Source: JAIBJP01 sp035601195
Lineage (GTDB): Bacteria; Actinomycetota; Thermoleophilia; Gaiellales; Gaiellaceae
Assembly (NCBI GenBank): GCA_035601195.1
Contig: DATNOU010000046.1
Coordinates: 1-64,000, forward strand
DNA: 64,000 nucleotides
Direction of reading: 5' to 3'
The notes below the pieces were generated by a model. That model ran no database searches and was not told the DNA's origin. It saw nothing but the letters and a program-made list of their open reading frames with translations. The position numbers were made by a program, and so were the translations under genes. Positions 24,540 to 33,669 of this stretch are shown piece by piece (position 1 is the first letter of the stretch; each line of letters opens with the position of its first letter).

Positions 24540-25621
24540 CTCTGCCAGACGCGATCCGCGACTCGCGCGACGAGCTCGAGCTTGCGCCACTGCGTCTGCT
24601 CGTCGATCTCGTTCCCCTCGATGACCGAGGCGAAGCCGCACTGCGTCGACAGCCCGAGCTGGTCAAGCGGCAAATACCGCGAGGCCTCGTCGAGCTTGCG
24701 CAAAACCTCGTCCTCGCTCTCGAGCTCGCGGCGCTTCGAGCTGACGAGGCCCATGACGACGACTCGGCCCGACGAGGTGAAGCGGATCGACTCGTAGCCG
24801 CCGTCGCGACCGACGTCGTCCCACTCTACGAGGAAGACGTCGTAGGGGAGCTCGCTGAACAGGCGCTCGGCGATGGGTTCGAGGGAGCCGGCGCAGATCC
24901 AGCGCGAGCGGTAGTTGCCGCGGCAGACGTGTAGTCCCGTGGTCACTCCTTCCGGGATCCCTTCCAGGATCGCCTTGTCGGCGGAGACGGCCTTCTCGAG
25001 GAGCTCCGAGACGGTGTGGCCCGCCGCCTCGAAGCGTGCGCTCCAGTCGGCGTCGACGAGGTACGGGTAGAGGGGGAAGTCGAACTGGACGTAGCGGCAG
25101 CCGGCTTCGACAGCGTCGGCGATGAGTTCCCGCTCGATCGCGATCGCATGCTCGACGAACTCGTCCAGGGTCGGGTACGCGCCGGCCGAGACCCCGAAGG
25201 GATGGACGAAGATTGAGGCCGCCGGGAAGGTGACCTTGAACGGATGATCGGTGAGGCGCGTCATGAAGGCGGCCTCCCGGGCAGCCGGGCTGTCCACCTT
25301 CACGAGCGGCGCCTCGATCGAGGGCACGGTCAGGACGACCGTCTCGCCCTGTTCGTTCCTGAACTCGACCGCGCTCCGGTCGGTCGCGATGCCTTTGACG
25401 GCGTCGTAGAAGGAGTTGAGGAACATCCAGCGGCGGAACTCTCCGTCAGAGACCACATCGAGGCCGAGCTCGATCTGCCGTTTGACGACGCGCTCGATCG
25501 CGGCGTCCGCGACGGCGCCGAGATGTGCGGGGTCGGAGCGCTCCGCGACCGCGGCCTGCAGCTCCGGTGGCCGCAGCAGGCTGCCGACGACCTCGGCGCG
25601 CGCTGGACGGCGGGGGGTCAT
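24536..25621 (-). CDS. MetE C-terminal-like (cobalamin-independent methionine synthase family) protein
   Basis: This 361-aa protein corresponds to the catalytic C-terminal half of cobalamin-independent methionine synthase: EVVGSLLRP, DVVSDGEFRRWMFLNSF, YVQFDFPLY, the GLHVCRGNYRSRW metal-ligand segment (His and Cys) and STQCGFAS (second Cys). Stand-alone homologues transfer methyl groups from varied donors or degrade methylated compounds. They need not make methionine. It is the last gene of an operon with an EamA transporter and an aldo/keto reductase. Confidence 0.85.
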   Translation of the reverse strand: MTPRRPARAEVVGSLLRPPELQAAVAERSDPAHLGAVADAAIERVVKRQIELGLDVVSDGEFRRWMFLNSFYDAVKGIATDRSAVEFRNEQGETVVLTVPSIEAPLVKVDSPAAREAAFMTRLTDHPFKVTFPAASIFVHPFGVSAGAYPTLDEFVEHAIAIERELIADAVEAGCRYVQFDFPLYPYLVDADWSARFEAAGHTVSELLEKAVSADKAILEGIPEGVTTGLHVCRGNYRSRWICAGSLEPIAERLFSELPYDVFLVEWDDVGRDGGYESIRFTSSGRVVVMGLVSSKRRELESEDEVLRKLDEASRYLPLDQLGLSTQCGFASVIEGNEIDEQTQWRKLELVARVADRVWQS

Positions 25622-25757
25622 CTACGGGGATGGTAGGCGCCTCGCGTCGGCCCTCGCGGGCGAGCTCCATCCGCTGGCGGCGGTCCGATCCTTATTGCTC
25701 GAGCAAGCAAACGCGATCGCGGCGGAGGCGCGGCCACGGGAACGCGCAGAGGCGTAG

Positions 25758-26753
25758 CTAGTCGTCGCCGTAGCCGTGCCCGAGCACCGGGTGCGGCCGA
25801 TACGGCTCCTCGAGGCGCGCGATCTCGTCCGGCCCCAGAGCGAGCTCTGCCGCCGCCATCGCGTCCTCGAGGTGGGCGAGCTTCGTCGCGCCGACGATCG
25901 GCGCAGTCACCCCCGGCTTGTGCAGGAGCCACGCGAGCGCGACCTGCGCGGGTGGAACATCCCGCTCGCTTGCGACCTCGGCGACCCGCTCGGCGACGTC
26001 GAAGTCTTCGGGACGCCCGTAGAGCCGGTCCGCGAAGGCATCCGTCTCGGCGCGCGTGGTCACGCGCTCGCCTCCTCGCGTCCGCGTGCCCGCCACGAAT
26101 CCCCGGGCGAGCGGGCTCCAGGGCAGGACGCCGACGCCGTGATCGATGCACTGCGGGATCATCTCCCGCTCCTCCTCGCGGTAGACGAGGTTGTAGTGGT
26201 TCTGCATCGAGACGAACGGCGTCCAGCCGTGCCTTTCGGCGACCCGCTGCGCCTTCGCGAACTGCCACGCGTACATGCTGCTGGCACCGAGGTAGCGTGC
26301 CTTGCCGGCCCGGACGACGTCGTCCAGCGCCTCCATCGTCTCCTCGATCGGCGTATGCCGGTCCCAGCGGTGGATCTGGTACAGGTCGACGTAGTCGAGG
26401 CCGAGGCGCGCCAGCGACGCGTCGATTGCCGAGAGGATGTGCTTGCGCGAGAGGCCGCGGCCGTTCGGGCCGGGCGTCATGGGGAAGTACACCTTCGTCG
26501 CGATCACGAGCTCGTCGCGGGAGAGCAGCTTGGGCAGCAGGCGGCCGGTGACGACCTCGCTTCCTCCCTGCGAGTACATGTCGGCCGTGTCGAAGAACGT
26601 GATCCCGCCCTCGACCGCGCGCCGCACGATCGGCTCGGCGGCAGGCTCGTCCAGCATCCAGGGACGAGACGCCGCGCCGACGTAATAGCTCATCATCCCG
26701 AGGCACACGCGCGACACGTGCAGGCCGGTGGTCCCCAGTCGTACCTGCTCCAT
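25758..26753 (-). CDS. aldo/keto reductase
   Basis: This 331-aa AKR barrel has GITFFDTADMYSQGGSE (catalytic Asp and Tyr), VIATKVYFP (Lys) and LYQIHRWD (His), plus a C-terminal APIVGATKLAHLEDA cofactor loop. AKRs reduce aldehydes and ketones with NADPH. The ATG at 26753 is the start matching family N-termini (MEQVRLGTTGLHVSRVCLG). It lies 10 bp after the EamA transporter gene and 136 bp before the MetE-like gene. Confidence 0.9.
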   Translation of the reverse strand: MEQVRLGTTGLHVSRVCLGMMSYYVGAASRPWMLDEPAAEPIVRRAVEGGITFFDTADMYSQGGSEVVTGRLLPKLLSRDELVIATKVYFPMTPGPNGRGLSRKHILSAIDASLARLGLDYVDLYQIHRWDRHTPIEETMEALDDVVRAGKARYLGASSMYAWQFAKAQRVAERHGWTPFVSMQNHYNLVYREEEREMIPQCIDHGVGVLPWSPLARGFVAGTRTRGGERVTTRAETDAFADRLYGRPEDFDVAERVAEVASERDVPPAQVALAWLLHKPGVTAPIVGATKLAHLEDAMAAAELALGPDEIARLEEPYRPHPVLGHGYGDD

Positions 26754-26763
26754 CCTGCAGACC

Positions 26764-27666
26764 CTAAGCGCTCGCGCCCGGCTCGCGGTGGAGCGCGACG
26801 GCGCCGACCACGAGGGCAACGCCGAGGGCCTCGACGCGCGTCGGCACTTGCGCCAGGACGATCACCCCGATCACCGTCGCCGTGGCGGGCAGCAGGGCGA
26901 CCATGAGCGAGTAGCCCGCACGGCTCAGCCGCGCCATCGCGAGCTGGTCGAAGACGTAGGGCACGACCGACGAGGCGACGCCGACGCCGATACCGGCCGC
27001 GAGCGCGACAGGATCGACGAGCGCTCGAGCCGCGGACCAACCGCCGATCGGCGTGACGACGACGAGGGCGACGAGCATCGCCGCGCCCAAGCCGTCGATC
27101 CGCGAGAGCGTCGCCGCCCGCGCCAGCCGGTGCGCGAGCACGATGTAAGCAGCGAAGAGGAGGGCGTTGGCGAAGGCGAAGGCGACGCCGACCGGCTCGC
27201 CGTCGAGCCTGACGTCGACGAGCGCGTAGACGCCGGCCACTGCGAGCGCGAGCGCGACGAGGTTCGGCGCTGACCGCGCGCCGAGGGCGGCGAGCACGAT
27301 CACCGGCAGGAACTCGATCGCCGCGACGGTGCCGAGTGGGAGCCGGTCGATCGCGACGTAGAAGCACGTGTTCATGACCGCGAGCACGACGCCGAACGAG
27401 ACGACCAGCCGCCGAACGTCCGAACCGCAGGCGCGCAGCGCCCGCCACGGTCGTCGCCAAGCCGCGAAGATGAGGCCGGCGCTCGCGATCCGCAGCCACG
27501 CCACTCCCAGCGGATCGACGCGCGCGAAGAGGAGCACTGCGAACGACGGGCCAAGGTAGTGGAAGATCGCGCTACCGACGAAGAAGAGCTGCGGTGGCGT
27601 CACCTCCGCGAGCTTCGCGCCGCTGGGACGCCTGAGCGGAGCCACGACCGCCATCGATCTCGTCAT
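26764..27666 (-). CDS. EamA/DMT-family exporter (RhtA-like)
   Basis: This 300-aa protein has ten predicted membrane helices and two EamA repeats. It reads GSAIFHYLGPSFAVLLFARVDPLGVAWLRIASAG at the start and VASSVVPYVFDQLAMARLSRAGYSLMVALLPATATVIGV in the second repeat. The RhtA-type exports amino acids such as threonine or homoserine. The ATG at 27666 lies inside a 12-bp palindrome. The divergent Lrp/AsnC gene at 27729 is the probable regulator, a classic pairing for amino-acid exporters. Confidence 0.87.
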   Translation of the reverse strand: MTRSMAVVAPLRRPSGAKLAEVTPPQLFFVGSAIFHYLGPSFAVLLFARVDPLGVAWLRIASAGLIFAAWRRPWRALRACGSDVRRLVVSFGVVLAVMNTCFYVAIDRLPLGTVAAIEFLPVIVLAALGARSAPNLVALALAVAGVYALVDVRLDGEPVGVAFAFANALLFAAYIVLAHRLARAATLSRIDGLGAAMLVALVVVTPIGGWSAARALVDPVALAAGIGVGVASSVVPYVFDQLAMARLSRAGYSLMVALLPATATVIGVIVLAQVPTRVEALGVALVVGAVALHREPGASA

Positions 27667-27675
27667 ACCGGTATG
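27664..27675. promoter_or_regulatory. 12-bp palindrome CATACCGGTATG in EamA/Lrp intergenic region
   Basis: This perfect palindrome overlaps the EamA start codon (CAT on this strand) and sits 53 bp before the Lrp-family gene. It is a candidate Lrp operator or leader element for the divergent pair. Confidence 0.35.
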
Positions 27676-27728
27676 TTCTCGGGAGAACCGCGCTTTGTGA
27701 ATAGTCGAACGACGGAGATCTCGTCCAG

Positions 27729-28214
27729 ATGCCAAGGAAAGCTCGCCTTCGAGACGCAAACACCTACGAAGCGAAGCTGCTCGATCCGATCAACCTCCGC
27801 GTCCTCGGCGAGCTCGTCTCAGACGGCCGCATCGCGATGGCGGAGCTCGGCCGCCGTGTCGGCCTCTCCGCGCCTGCCGTGGCCGAGCGCGTCCAGCGCC
27901 TGGAGCGCGCGGGCGTTATTGCCGGCTACCGCGCCGAGCTGGATCCGCGCGCGGTCGGCTTCCCGGTCTCCGCCGTGGTCCGCATCCGCCCCGCGCCGGG
28001 ACAGCTGCAGCGCATCCCCGACGTCGCCCGCGGGACCCCGGAGGTGGCCGAGTGCCACCGCATAACGGGCGACGACTGCTACCTACTTCGCCTCCACCTC
28101 CGCTCGATCGACGACCTCGAGGACGTGCTCGACCGCTTCACGCCCTACGGCCTGACGACGACCTCGATCGTCCACTCCACGCCGGTGCCCCGGCGAGGGC
28201 CGCCGCTCGGGTAG
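27729..28214 (+). CDS. Lrp/AsnC-family transcriptional regulator
   Basis: This 161-aa protein has an N-terminal HTH (LDPINLRVLGELVSDGRIAMAELGRRVGLSAPAVAERVQRLERAGVI) and a RAM ligand-binding domain (residues 75-150) with a ECHRITGDDCYLLRL core. Lrp proteins form octamers that sense amino acids. It is transcribed away from the EamA exporter operon, with 62 bp between them, and probably controls it. Confidence 0.92.
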   Translation: MPRKARLRDANTYEAKLLDPINLRVLGELVSDGRIAMAELGRRVGLSAPAVAERVQRLERAGVIAGYRAELDPRAVGFPVSAVVRIRPAPGQLQRIPDVARGTPEVAECHRITGDDCYLLRLHLRSIDDLEDVLDRFTPYGLTTTSIVHSTPVPRRGPPLG

Positions 28215-28409
28215 CGCAGCGAAGGGGAGGCGGCCATATTCAGGCCCCGAGCGCGGCTCCCTGACCAAAAACCGCCTGGGCTGAGGAGGGAGATTCGAAC
28301 CCTCGAGAGGCCAGGTCCTCGTCTCCGTACTAGCGCATGCAGTCTCGTTCCCGACCTGAAGCGGGCGGGTGTGAAAGGGTTCGGTGGCTAGAGGCGATCG
28401 GAGGTCGAC
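28215..28409. other. intergenic with tRNA-like T-arm fragment on minus strand
   Basis: The gap holds no gene. On the minus strand, around 28283-28308, GAGGGTTCGAATCTCCC followed by TCCTCAG imitates the T-arm and 3' acceptor strand of a serine- or leucine-type tRNA. No matching 5' acceptor strand, D-arm or clean anticodon arm can be folded upstream. I regard it as a possible tRNA 3' fragment, such as an attachment-site remnant. Confidence 0.3.
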
Positions 28410-29120
28410 ATGTCCGCTGTTTCACCAAACCCGGTTCGCGTTGACGCAAGACTCGATCCGCAGTTGAGTCGCTGGCTGTGGCTGGTCAAGTGGCTCCTCG
28501 CGATCCCGCACTTCATCGTGCTGCTCCTCTTGTTCATCGCCTTCGTGGTGCTGACGATCGTGGCGTTCTTCGCGATCCTCTTCACCGGGCGGTACCCGCG
28601 CTCGATCTTCGACTTCAACCTCGGCGTCCTGCGCTGGGCGTGGCGCGTCGGCTTCTACACGTACGACGCCCTCGGGACCGACCGCTATCCCCCGTTTACG
28701 CTCGGGCCCGAGCCCGACTACCCGGCCACTCTCGACGTGCAGTACCCGGAACAGCTGTCCCGGGGGCTCGTGCTCGTGAAGTGGTGGCTGCTCGCAATCC
28801 CGCACTACCTCCTCCTCGGCGTCTTCCTCGGCGGAGGCTGGTTCGCCTGGGGCAGGGGCTGGGACGACGACGGCCGTGGGTCGAGCGGCGGCCCAGGCCT
28901 GATCCTTCTCCTGGTGCTCATCGCCGCGATCGCGCTTCTCTTCACGACGCGTTACCCGCGGGGCATCTTCGACTTCGTCGTGGGACTGAACCGGTGGGTA
29001 TTCCGCGTCGTCGCGTACGCCGCGCTCATGACCGACGTCTATCCGCCCTTCCGACTCGACCAGGGAGGGCCGGAGCCAGGCCCCTCTGCGCCCGAGGGCG
29101 ACGTGGCCGCAGGCGCGTAG
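28410..29120 (+). CDS. DUF4389 membrane protein
   Basis: This 236-aa protein has two copies of a membrane module. Each copy begins LSRWLWLVKWLLAIPHFIVL or LSRGLVLVKWWLLAIPHYLLL and ends FTGRYPRSIFDF or FTTRYPRGIFDF followed by a RW helix. This is the DUF4389 pattern. About four transmembrane helices are expected, with a glycine-rich linker (residues 145-165) between copies. The function is unknown. The gene stands alone, with no operon partners on its strand. Confidence 0.85.
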   Translation: MSAVSPNPVRVDARLDPQLSRWLWLVKWLLAIPHFIVLLLLFIAFVVLTIVAFFAILFTGRYPRSIFDFNLGVLRWAWRVGFYTYDALGTDRYPPFTLGPEPDYPATLDVQYPEQLSRGLVLVKWWLLAIPHYLLLGVFLGGGWFAWGRGWDDDGRGSSGGPGLILLLVLIAAIALLFTTRYPRGIFDFVVGLNRWVFRVVAYAALMTDVYPPFRLDQGGPEPGPSAPEGDVAAGA

Positions 29121-29189
29121 CGCCGGGCGGCGCTAGCCCTTCAGGGCGTTCTTCGGCCGCGGGGGAAGTGATCCCATGGCGGCTGTCGG

Positions 29190-30533
29190 TTAGCGTCGGA
29201 GATCGACGAAGGCGGGCGGTCTGAGAAACTCGGGATCGCGCGGCGGTGTGTCCCGTTGCGGGTCCTCCGAGGCTTTCCCCTCGATGTCGCGCATGCCCGG
29301 AAGGAAGAGTGCGCCGAGTGTGATCACACCGCCGATAAGGGCGGCTCCAATCAGCGTCGCACGCACGCCTACCAGGGCGGCGACGGGAGCCGTGAGGGCG
29401 AAGGACAGAGGGAGCAGTCCGATCGAGATCATCCAGTCGAGGCTCGAAACGCGACCGAGCATCGAAGCCGGGACGTGGCGCTGCTTGATCGTCGCCCAGA
29501 CAATGGTGCCCGCCGTTTCGAGCGCGTTGAAGCAAAGGCACGCCACCATGAGCTGCCAGGACGCCGTCGCCAGGCCGTAGCCCGCCACGGCAAGCGTCGC
29601 GACTGTCCATGTTCCGTACATGACCGTCACGTCACGGTTTGGATGGCCGCGTTGCCCCATGAAGAGGGCGGCGCCGATCGCGCCCACCCCTCCGGCGGCA
29701 AACACGAGCCCGAGGTCGCTGGCAGAGGCGTGCAGCTCGTTCTTGACGACGTACGGCAGCAGCACCTCGGCGGGCCCCATGAAGGCGAGGTAGGCGACCG
29801 CCGCAGAGAGGAGGGTCCCCCAAAGCCAGACGCGCCGCCGGACGAAATGGAGACCCTCCTTGACGGCCCTGACGGATGACTCGGCGTGCTCCGACCGGGC
29901 GTGCGCCGGCGGGCGCATCAGGAAGATGGCGATGGTGGAGGCGACGAAGGACCCGGCGTCGAGGGCAAAGGCGGCGCCCGTGCCCACGCCGGCCACCAGG
30001 GCACCGCCGAGCGCCGGTCCGGCGAGGCGAAGCGCGATCGGCCGGACGAACTGGTCGAGCGAGTTGGCGGCAGCGAGGTCTGCGGCCGGGACGATGTCTG
30101 GGACGATTGCCTCGAATGCCGGCGTGAAGAACGCGGTCCCGACGCCATAGAGGGCGACGATGGCCATGAGTTCCCAGAAGGTGAGGAGGCCTGTAAGAGA
30201 GAGGACCGCGAGGGCGGCGATGATCACCGCCCGGCCGATGTCCGCGCACAACATGAGCGAACGCCGGTCGAGCCGGTCGCTCAGGACTCCAGCCGGCAAG
30301 AGGAAGGCGATCGTCGGAATGGTCATGCCGATCCCGAGCAGCGACAGCGCGGCTGGGGCGTTCCAAAGCTCGTAGGCCTGCCAGGCCATCGCGATCAGGA
30401 AGATGCCGTCGCCGACGAGGGAGACCGTCATCCCCAGCCAGAGAAGACGGAAGTCCCGGTGACGCAGCGGCGCTAGCAGGTTGACGCGGGAAAAACCCCC
30501 CGGGCGGTCGAGCGCCTCGTGGCTATGCTGCAT
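29190..30533 (-). CDS. MFS exporter (EntS-like)
   Basis: This 447-aa MFS_3-type transporter has about 12 helices. It begins LLAPLRHRDFRLLWLGMTVSLVGDGIF, with the GVLSDRLDRRSLM A-loop and the later TIKQRHVPASMLGRVSSLDWMI loop typical of EntS/macrolide-efflux relatives. EntS exports the siderophore enterobactin. Its ATG lies inside the end of the GGDEF-EAL gene (11-bp overlap), making it the third gene of a coupled operon with an alpha-oxoamine synthase. It may export the product of that synthase. Confidence 0.9.
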   Translation of the reverse strand: MQHSHEALDRPGGFSRVNLLAPLRHRDFRLLWLGMTVSLVGDGIFLIAMAWQAYELWNAPAALSLLGIGMTIPTIAFLLPAGVLSDRLDRRSLMLCADIGRAVIIAALAVLSLTGLLTFWELMAIVALYGVGTAFFTPAFEAIVPDIVPAADLAAANSLDQFVRPIALRLAGPALGGALVAGVGTGAAFALDAGSFVASTIAIFLMRPPAHARSEHAESSVRAVKEGLHFVRRRVWLWGTLLSAAVAYLAFMGPAEVLLPYVVKNELHASASDLGLVFAAGGVGAIGAALFMGQRGHPNRDVTVMYGTWTVATLAVAGYGLATASWQLMVACLCFNALETAGTIVWATIKQRHVPASMLGRVSSLDWMISIGLLPLSFALTAPVAALVGVRATLIGAALIGGVITLGALFLPGMRDIEGKASEDPQRDTPPRDPEFLRPPAFVDLRR

Positions 30534-33500
30534 GCGACCGGGGCTCGCCGGTCACTTCCTCGCCCCTGACGAGGTACTCGACGAGCGCTTCATGGTTCAT
30601 CGGCCGGGCAAAGAGGAAGCCCTGGCCGAGATCGCAGCCGAGGTCGCGTAGGGACGCCATCTGCGCGGGAACTTCAATTCCTTCTGCGACGACGTCGAGT
30701 TTGAGGCTGGTTCCGAGCGCGATGATCGCCGCAATCAGGCCCGACTCCTCGTGCTCGTCGGAGAGGAAGGAGCGGTCCATCTTGAGAATGTCCACGGGGA
30801 AGCGGCTGAGGTACGAGAGTGACGAGTAGCCGGTTCCGAAGTCGTCCATCGCGAGGAGAACGCCGAGAGCCTTCAGCTCCTGCAGCCGCTGGACCGCCAA
30901 GTCCGTGTCGGCCATCATCACCGACTCCGTGATCTCGAGAACGAGTGCGGACGCAGGGAGGCTGCACTCTGCGAGCGCCTGTCGCACGTCGTCGACGATC
31001 GTCTCCGACTGGAGTTGCTTGACCGAGAGGTTGACGCTGATCGTCAACGGTGGCGTCCGTGGGAACTGCTCGTGCAGGAGGGCGCCCTTACGGCAGGCCT
31101 CCTCCAAGACCCAGCGGCCGATGGGGATGATCTGCCCAGTCTCCTCAGCGAGCGGGATGAAGTGGAGGGGCGGAATCGTGCCGCGCGTCGGGTGCATCCA
31201 CCGGAGCAGCGCCTCCACGCCGTAATCGGCCTGCAGGTCGAGACGAACGACGGGCTGATAGTGGACCTCGAGCTGGTTCAGCTCGAGCGCGCGCTGCAGT
31301 TCCGTTTGGAGCTCGAGCCGCTCGACCACCCGCTCGTGCATCGCGGGCTCAAACACACGATAGCTACCCTTGCTGTCCCGCTTCGCCATGTACATCGCCA
31401 CGTCCGCGTTGCGGAGGAGCTCTTCCGCGTCAGAGGAACCGAACTCCTCGCCGGCCAGGCAGATGCCGACACTCGCACGAGGATAGACCTGCTGGCCCTC
31501 GATGCCGTACTGGAGTTCGAGGACGCCCAGGATCCGCCCGGCCACGTCTGCCGCCTCCGCGGTGTCGGCGACCCCGTCGAGCAGGATGGCGAACTCGTCG
31601 CCCCCGAAACGCGCCACGGTGTCGCCCGGACGTACGGCCCCCTGGAGACGCCGCGCCACCTCCTGCAGGACCGTGTCTCCGGCCGCGTGCCCGAGGCTGT
31701 CGTTGACGGTCTTGAAATCGTCCAGATCGATGAACATGACTCCGATGGCCGGGCCGCCGCGGCTCGAGCGCTTGATCGAGTGCTGGACACGGTCTGCGAA
31801 CAGCGCCCGGTTGGCGAGGCTCGTGACCGGGTCGTGGAAAGCTTGGTGCGCGAGTTGGTCCTCGAAGGCCTTGCGCTCGCTGACGTCGCGGCTGTTCAGG
31901 ACAACGCCGCGGACGTGCTCGTCCTGGAGCAGGTCGGTGTGTTGCACCTCGAACTGGAGCCAGGCGCCGTCGCGGTGCCTGAGGGAGCACTCGATCACGT
32001 GGGTTTCAGCGCCGCCGCCAACGTAGGCTTCTCCCACGCCGGCGACGATCTGGGCCAAGCGTGGCCGATCGGGCTCGCTGAGCAACCGGGCGAAGTCGCT
32101 TCCTTCGATCTCGTCGACGCGATATCCGAGGACGCGCTGGACGGACGGGCTCTGGTAGGTCACGGTGCCGTGTGCGTCGAGGACGGTGATGAGGTCACTC
32201 GAGTGGGCCACCAACGACCGGAATCGGGCTTCGCTCTGGCGCCGGTGGAGGTCCTCGGCCAGGAACGCCCCCTCGACGGCCAGGGACACCTGTGATGCGA
32301 GCGACTCGAGAGAATCAACTAGCTCCCGAGGTATGCCCTCCGGCGAGCAGAGGACGAGGAGTCCGCGCGACGCGTCACGGACCGAGAGAGGTAGGAGCAG
32401 TACTACGTGGCCGTCGTCGAGCCGAAGCTGTGTTCGGACGTCCTCGGGCAGTTTCGTCAGCGCGAGCTGCTGCGTCGTCTTCGCGGAGTCACGAAGCCAC
32501 GCTGAGGCTGCTTTCGAGACGGGCCAGTCACCATCTTCCTCCGAAGAGGCGGCGACGACCGCGCCGTCTTCGTCCAAGAGGACGAGGCGAACGCTCGCCG
32601 GCCTCTCGACAAGAGCGAGGATGGCCGAGATGGCAGCCTCGTTGACCTGCTCCCGACCGGCCGCCGCGACCAGCTCGACGCCTGCGCCGCGCAGCGCCAG
32701 CTCGCGCGACGCCGCACGTTGCTCTTGACGCACCAGGCCCGCCATGCGGGATACGACGAGAAGGAACAGCAACCCTGACGCCACGATCAGAACGAGTGTG
32801 TCCGGGTTGCCCAGCTCCTGATAGAAACGGACCCCGGGCGCGATCAGGCAGGCTCCGGCGAGCAGTCCAAGCCGAAGCGGCGTCAGCCGAGTGCGCGAAT
32901 CGAGTGCAGGCTCCTCGAGCGTGCGCATGGACGGATGCAGCGCGGCCGCGCCCCAGAGTAGGTAGTACGCAATCCAGCCCACGTCGTAACTGAGCTGATG
33001 GTTGTATGCGTCCGTGAGCAGTGCATAGGTGTAGGCCGAGTCCACCGCGAGGAGCGAGACGATGCTCCCGACGAGGAGGTAGAAGGCCGGCGCGCGCTTG
33101 CCCCTGTCGACCGCGAGGCGGATTGCCGCGGCCAGGAGCAGGATGTCGCCGAGCGGATAGGCCGCAGACACTGACTTCTCGAGGAGCGTGAGCCCCGAGA
33201 GGTGGATGTTCGGAGCGACGAGGAAGACCCAGGAGAGCAGACCAACGCCCACGGTCAAGATCAGGGAGTCGATGACGCCGGCGCGGTCGCCTCGCGGGTT
33301 GCGCCGCCTTACGAGGACGAATAGCCCCGCCACGAGGGCCGGGTAGACGGTCAGGTAGATCGCATCCCCGAGCGACGGAAACTCGACCTCGACGCCGAAG
33401 AGCTTCGGGTAGCTGTACGTGTAGAGGTCGCCGGCAAAGAAGAGGAAGTTGCCGACGATGAACAGGATCCAGGCAGCGCGCGCCTTCGGCCGGTGGAGAT

Positions 33501-33669
33501 AGATCCCGACTGCGATCGCGACCGACGAGGAGAGTCCGAGCAGGTTGATCAGGGGACCGCTTGCCTTCAGCGGCGGGAACCAGAGATACGCTGCTGTGAG
33601 GAGGCTGCCGGCGGCTAGGAAGACAATCCAGAGGCGCCCGCGCCAGTTGATGCCGGTGAGGCGCTTCAC
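30523..33669 (-). CDS. membrane GAF-PAS-GGDEF-EAL cyclic-di-GMP protein
   Basis: This 1048-aa protein has an N-terminal block of about eight or nine transmembrane helices (1-310), a GAF-like domain (340-470) and a PAS domain (485-600, RFRSLVAHSSDLITVLDA). The GGDEF domain (610-780) has intact RFGGDEFAILL. The EAL domain (790-1040) has intact VEALLRW, LEITESV, MDDFGTGYSS, ILKMDRS and VAEGIE. Both c-di-GMP synthase and phosphodiesterase sites look active. GTG 33669 overlaps the alpha-oxoamine synthase stop (GTGA). The membrane domain is a plausible sensor for a small hydrophobic ligand, perhaps the product of that synthase. Confidence 0.92.
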   Translation of the reverse strand: MKRLTGINWRGRLWIVFLAAGSLLTAAYLWFPPLKASGPLINLLGLSSSVAIAVGIYLHRPKARAAWILFIVGNFLFFAGDLYTYSYPKLFGVEVEFPSLGDAIYLTVYPALVAGLFVLVRRRNPRGDRAGVIDSLILTVGVGLLSWVFLVAPNIHLSGLTLLEKSVSAAYPLGDILLLAAAIRLAVDRGKRAPAFYLLVGSIVSLLAVDSAYTYALLTDAYNHQLSYDVGWIAYYLLWGAAALHPSMRTLEEPALDSRTRLTPLRLGLLAGACLIAPGVRFYQELGNPDTLVLIVASGLLFLLVVSRMAGLVRQEQRAASRELALRGAGVELVAAAGREQVNEAAISAILALVERPASVRLVLLDEDGAVVAASSEEDGDWPVSKAASAWLRDSAKTTQQLALTKLPEDVRTQLRLDDGHVVLLLPLSVRDASRGLLVLCSPEGIPRELVDSLESLASQVSLAVEGAFLAEDLHRRQSEARFRSLVAHSSDLITVLDAHGTVTYQSPSVQRVLGYRVDEIEGSDFARLLSEPDRPRLAQIVAGVGEAYVGGGAETHVIECSLRHRDGAWLQFEVQHTDLLQDEHVRGVVLNSRDVSERKAFEDQLAHQAFHDPVTSLANRALFADRVQHSIKRSSRGGPAIGVMFIDLDDFKTVNDSLGHAAGDTVLQEVARRLQGAVRPGDTVARFGGDEFAILLDGVADTAEAADVAGRILGVLELQYGIEGQQVYPRASVGICLAGEEFGSSDAEELLRNADVAMYMAKRDSKGSYRVFEPAMHERVVERLELQTELQRALELNQLEVHYQPVVRLDLQADYGVEALLRWMHPTRGTIPPLHFIPLAEETGQIIPIGRWVLEEACRKGALLHEQFPRTPPLTISVNLSVKQLQSETIVDDVRQALAECSLPASALVLEITESVMMADTDLAVQRLQELKALGVLLAMDDFGTGYSSLSYLSRFPVDILKMDRSFLSDEHEESGLIAAIIALGTSLKLDVVAEGIEVPAQMASLRDLGCDLGQGFLFARPMNHEALVEYLVRGEEVTGEPRSHAA

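Noticed and set aside
28283..28308. Complete tRNA gene
   Set aside because: Only a T-arm and partial acceptor can be folded, with a mismatch in the T-stem and no matching 5' half.
31015..32295. Open frame of 426 codons on the plus strand inside the GGDEF-EAL gene
   Set aside because: It is antisense to intact GGDEF and PAS domains and has no recognisable domain.
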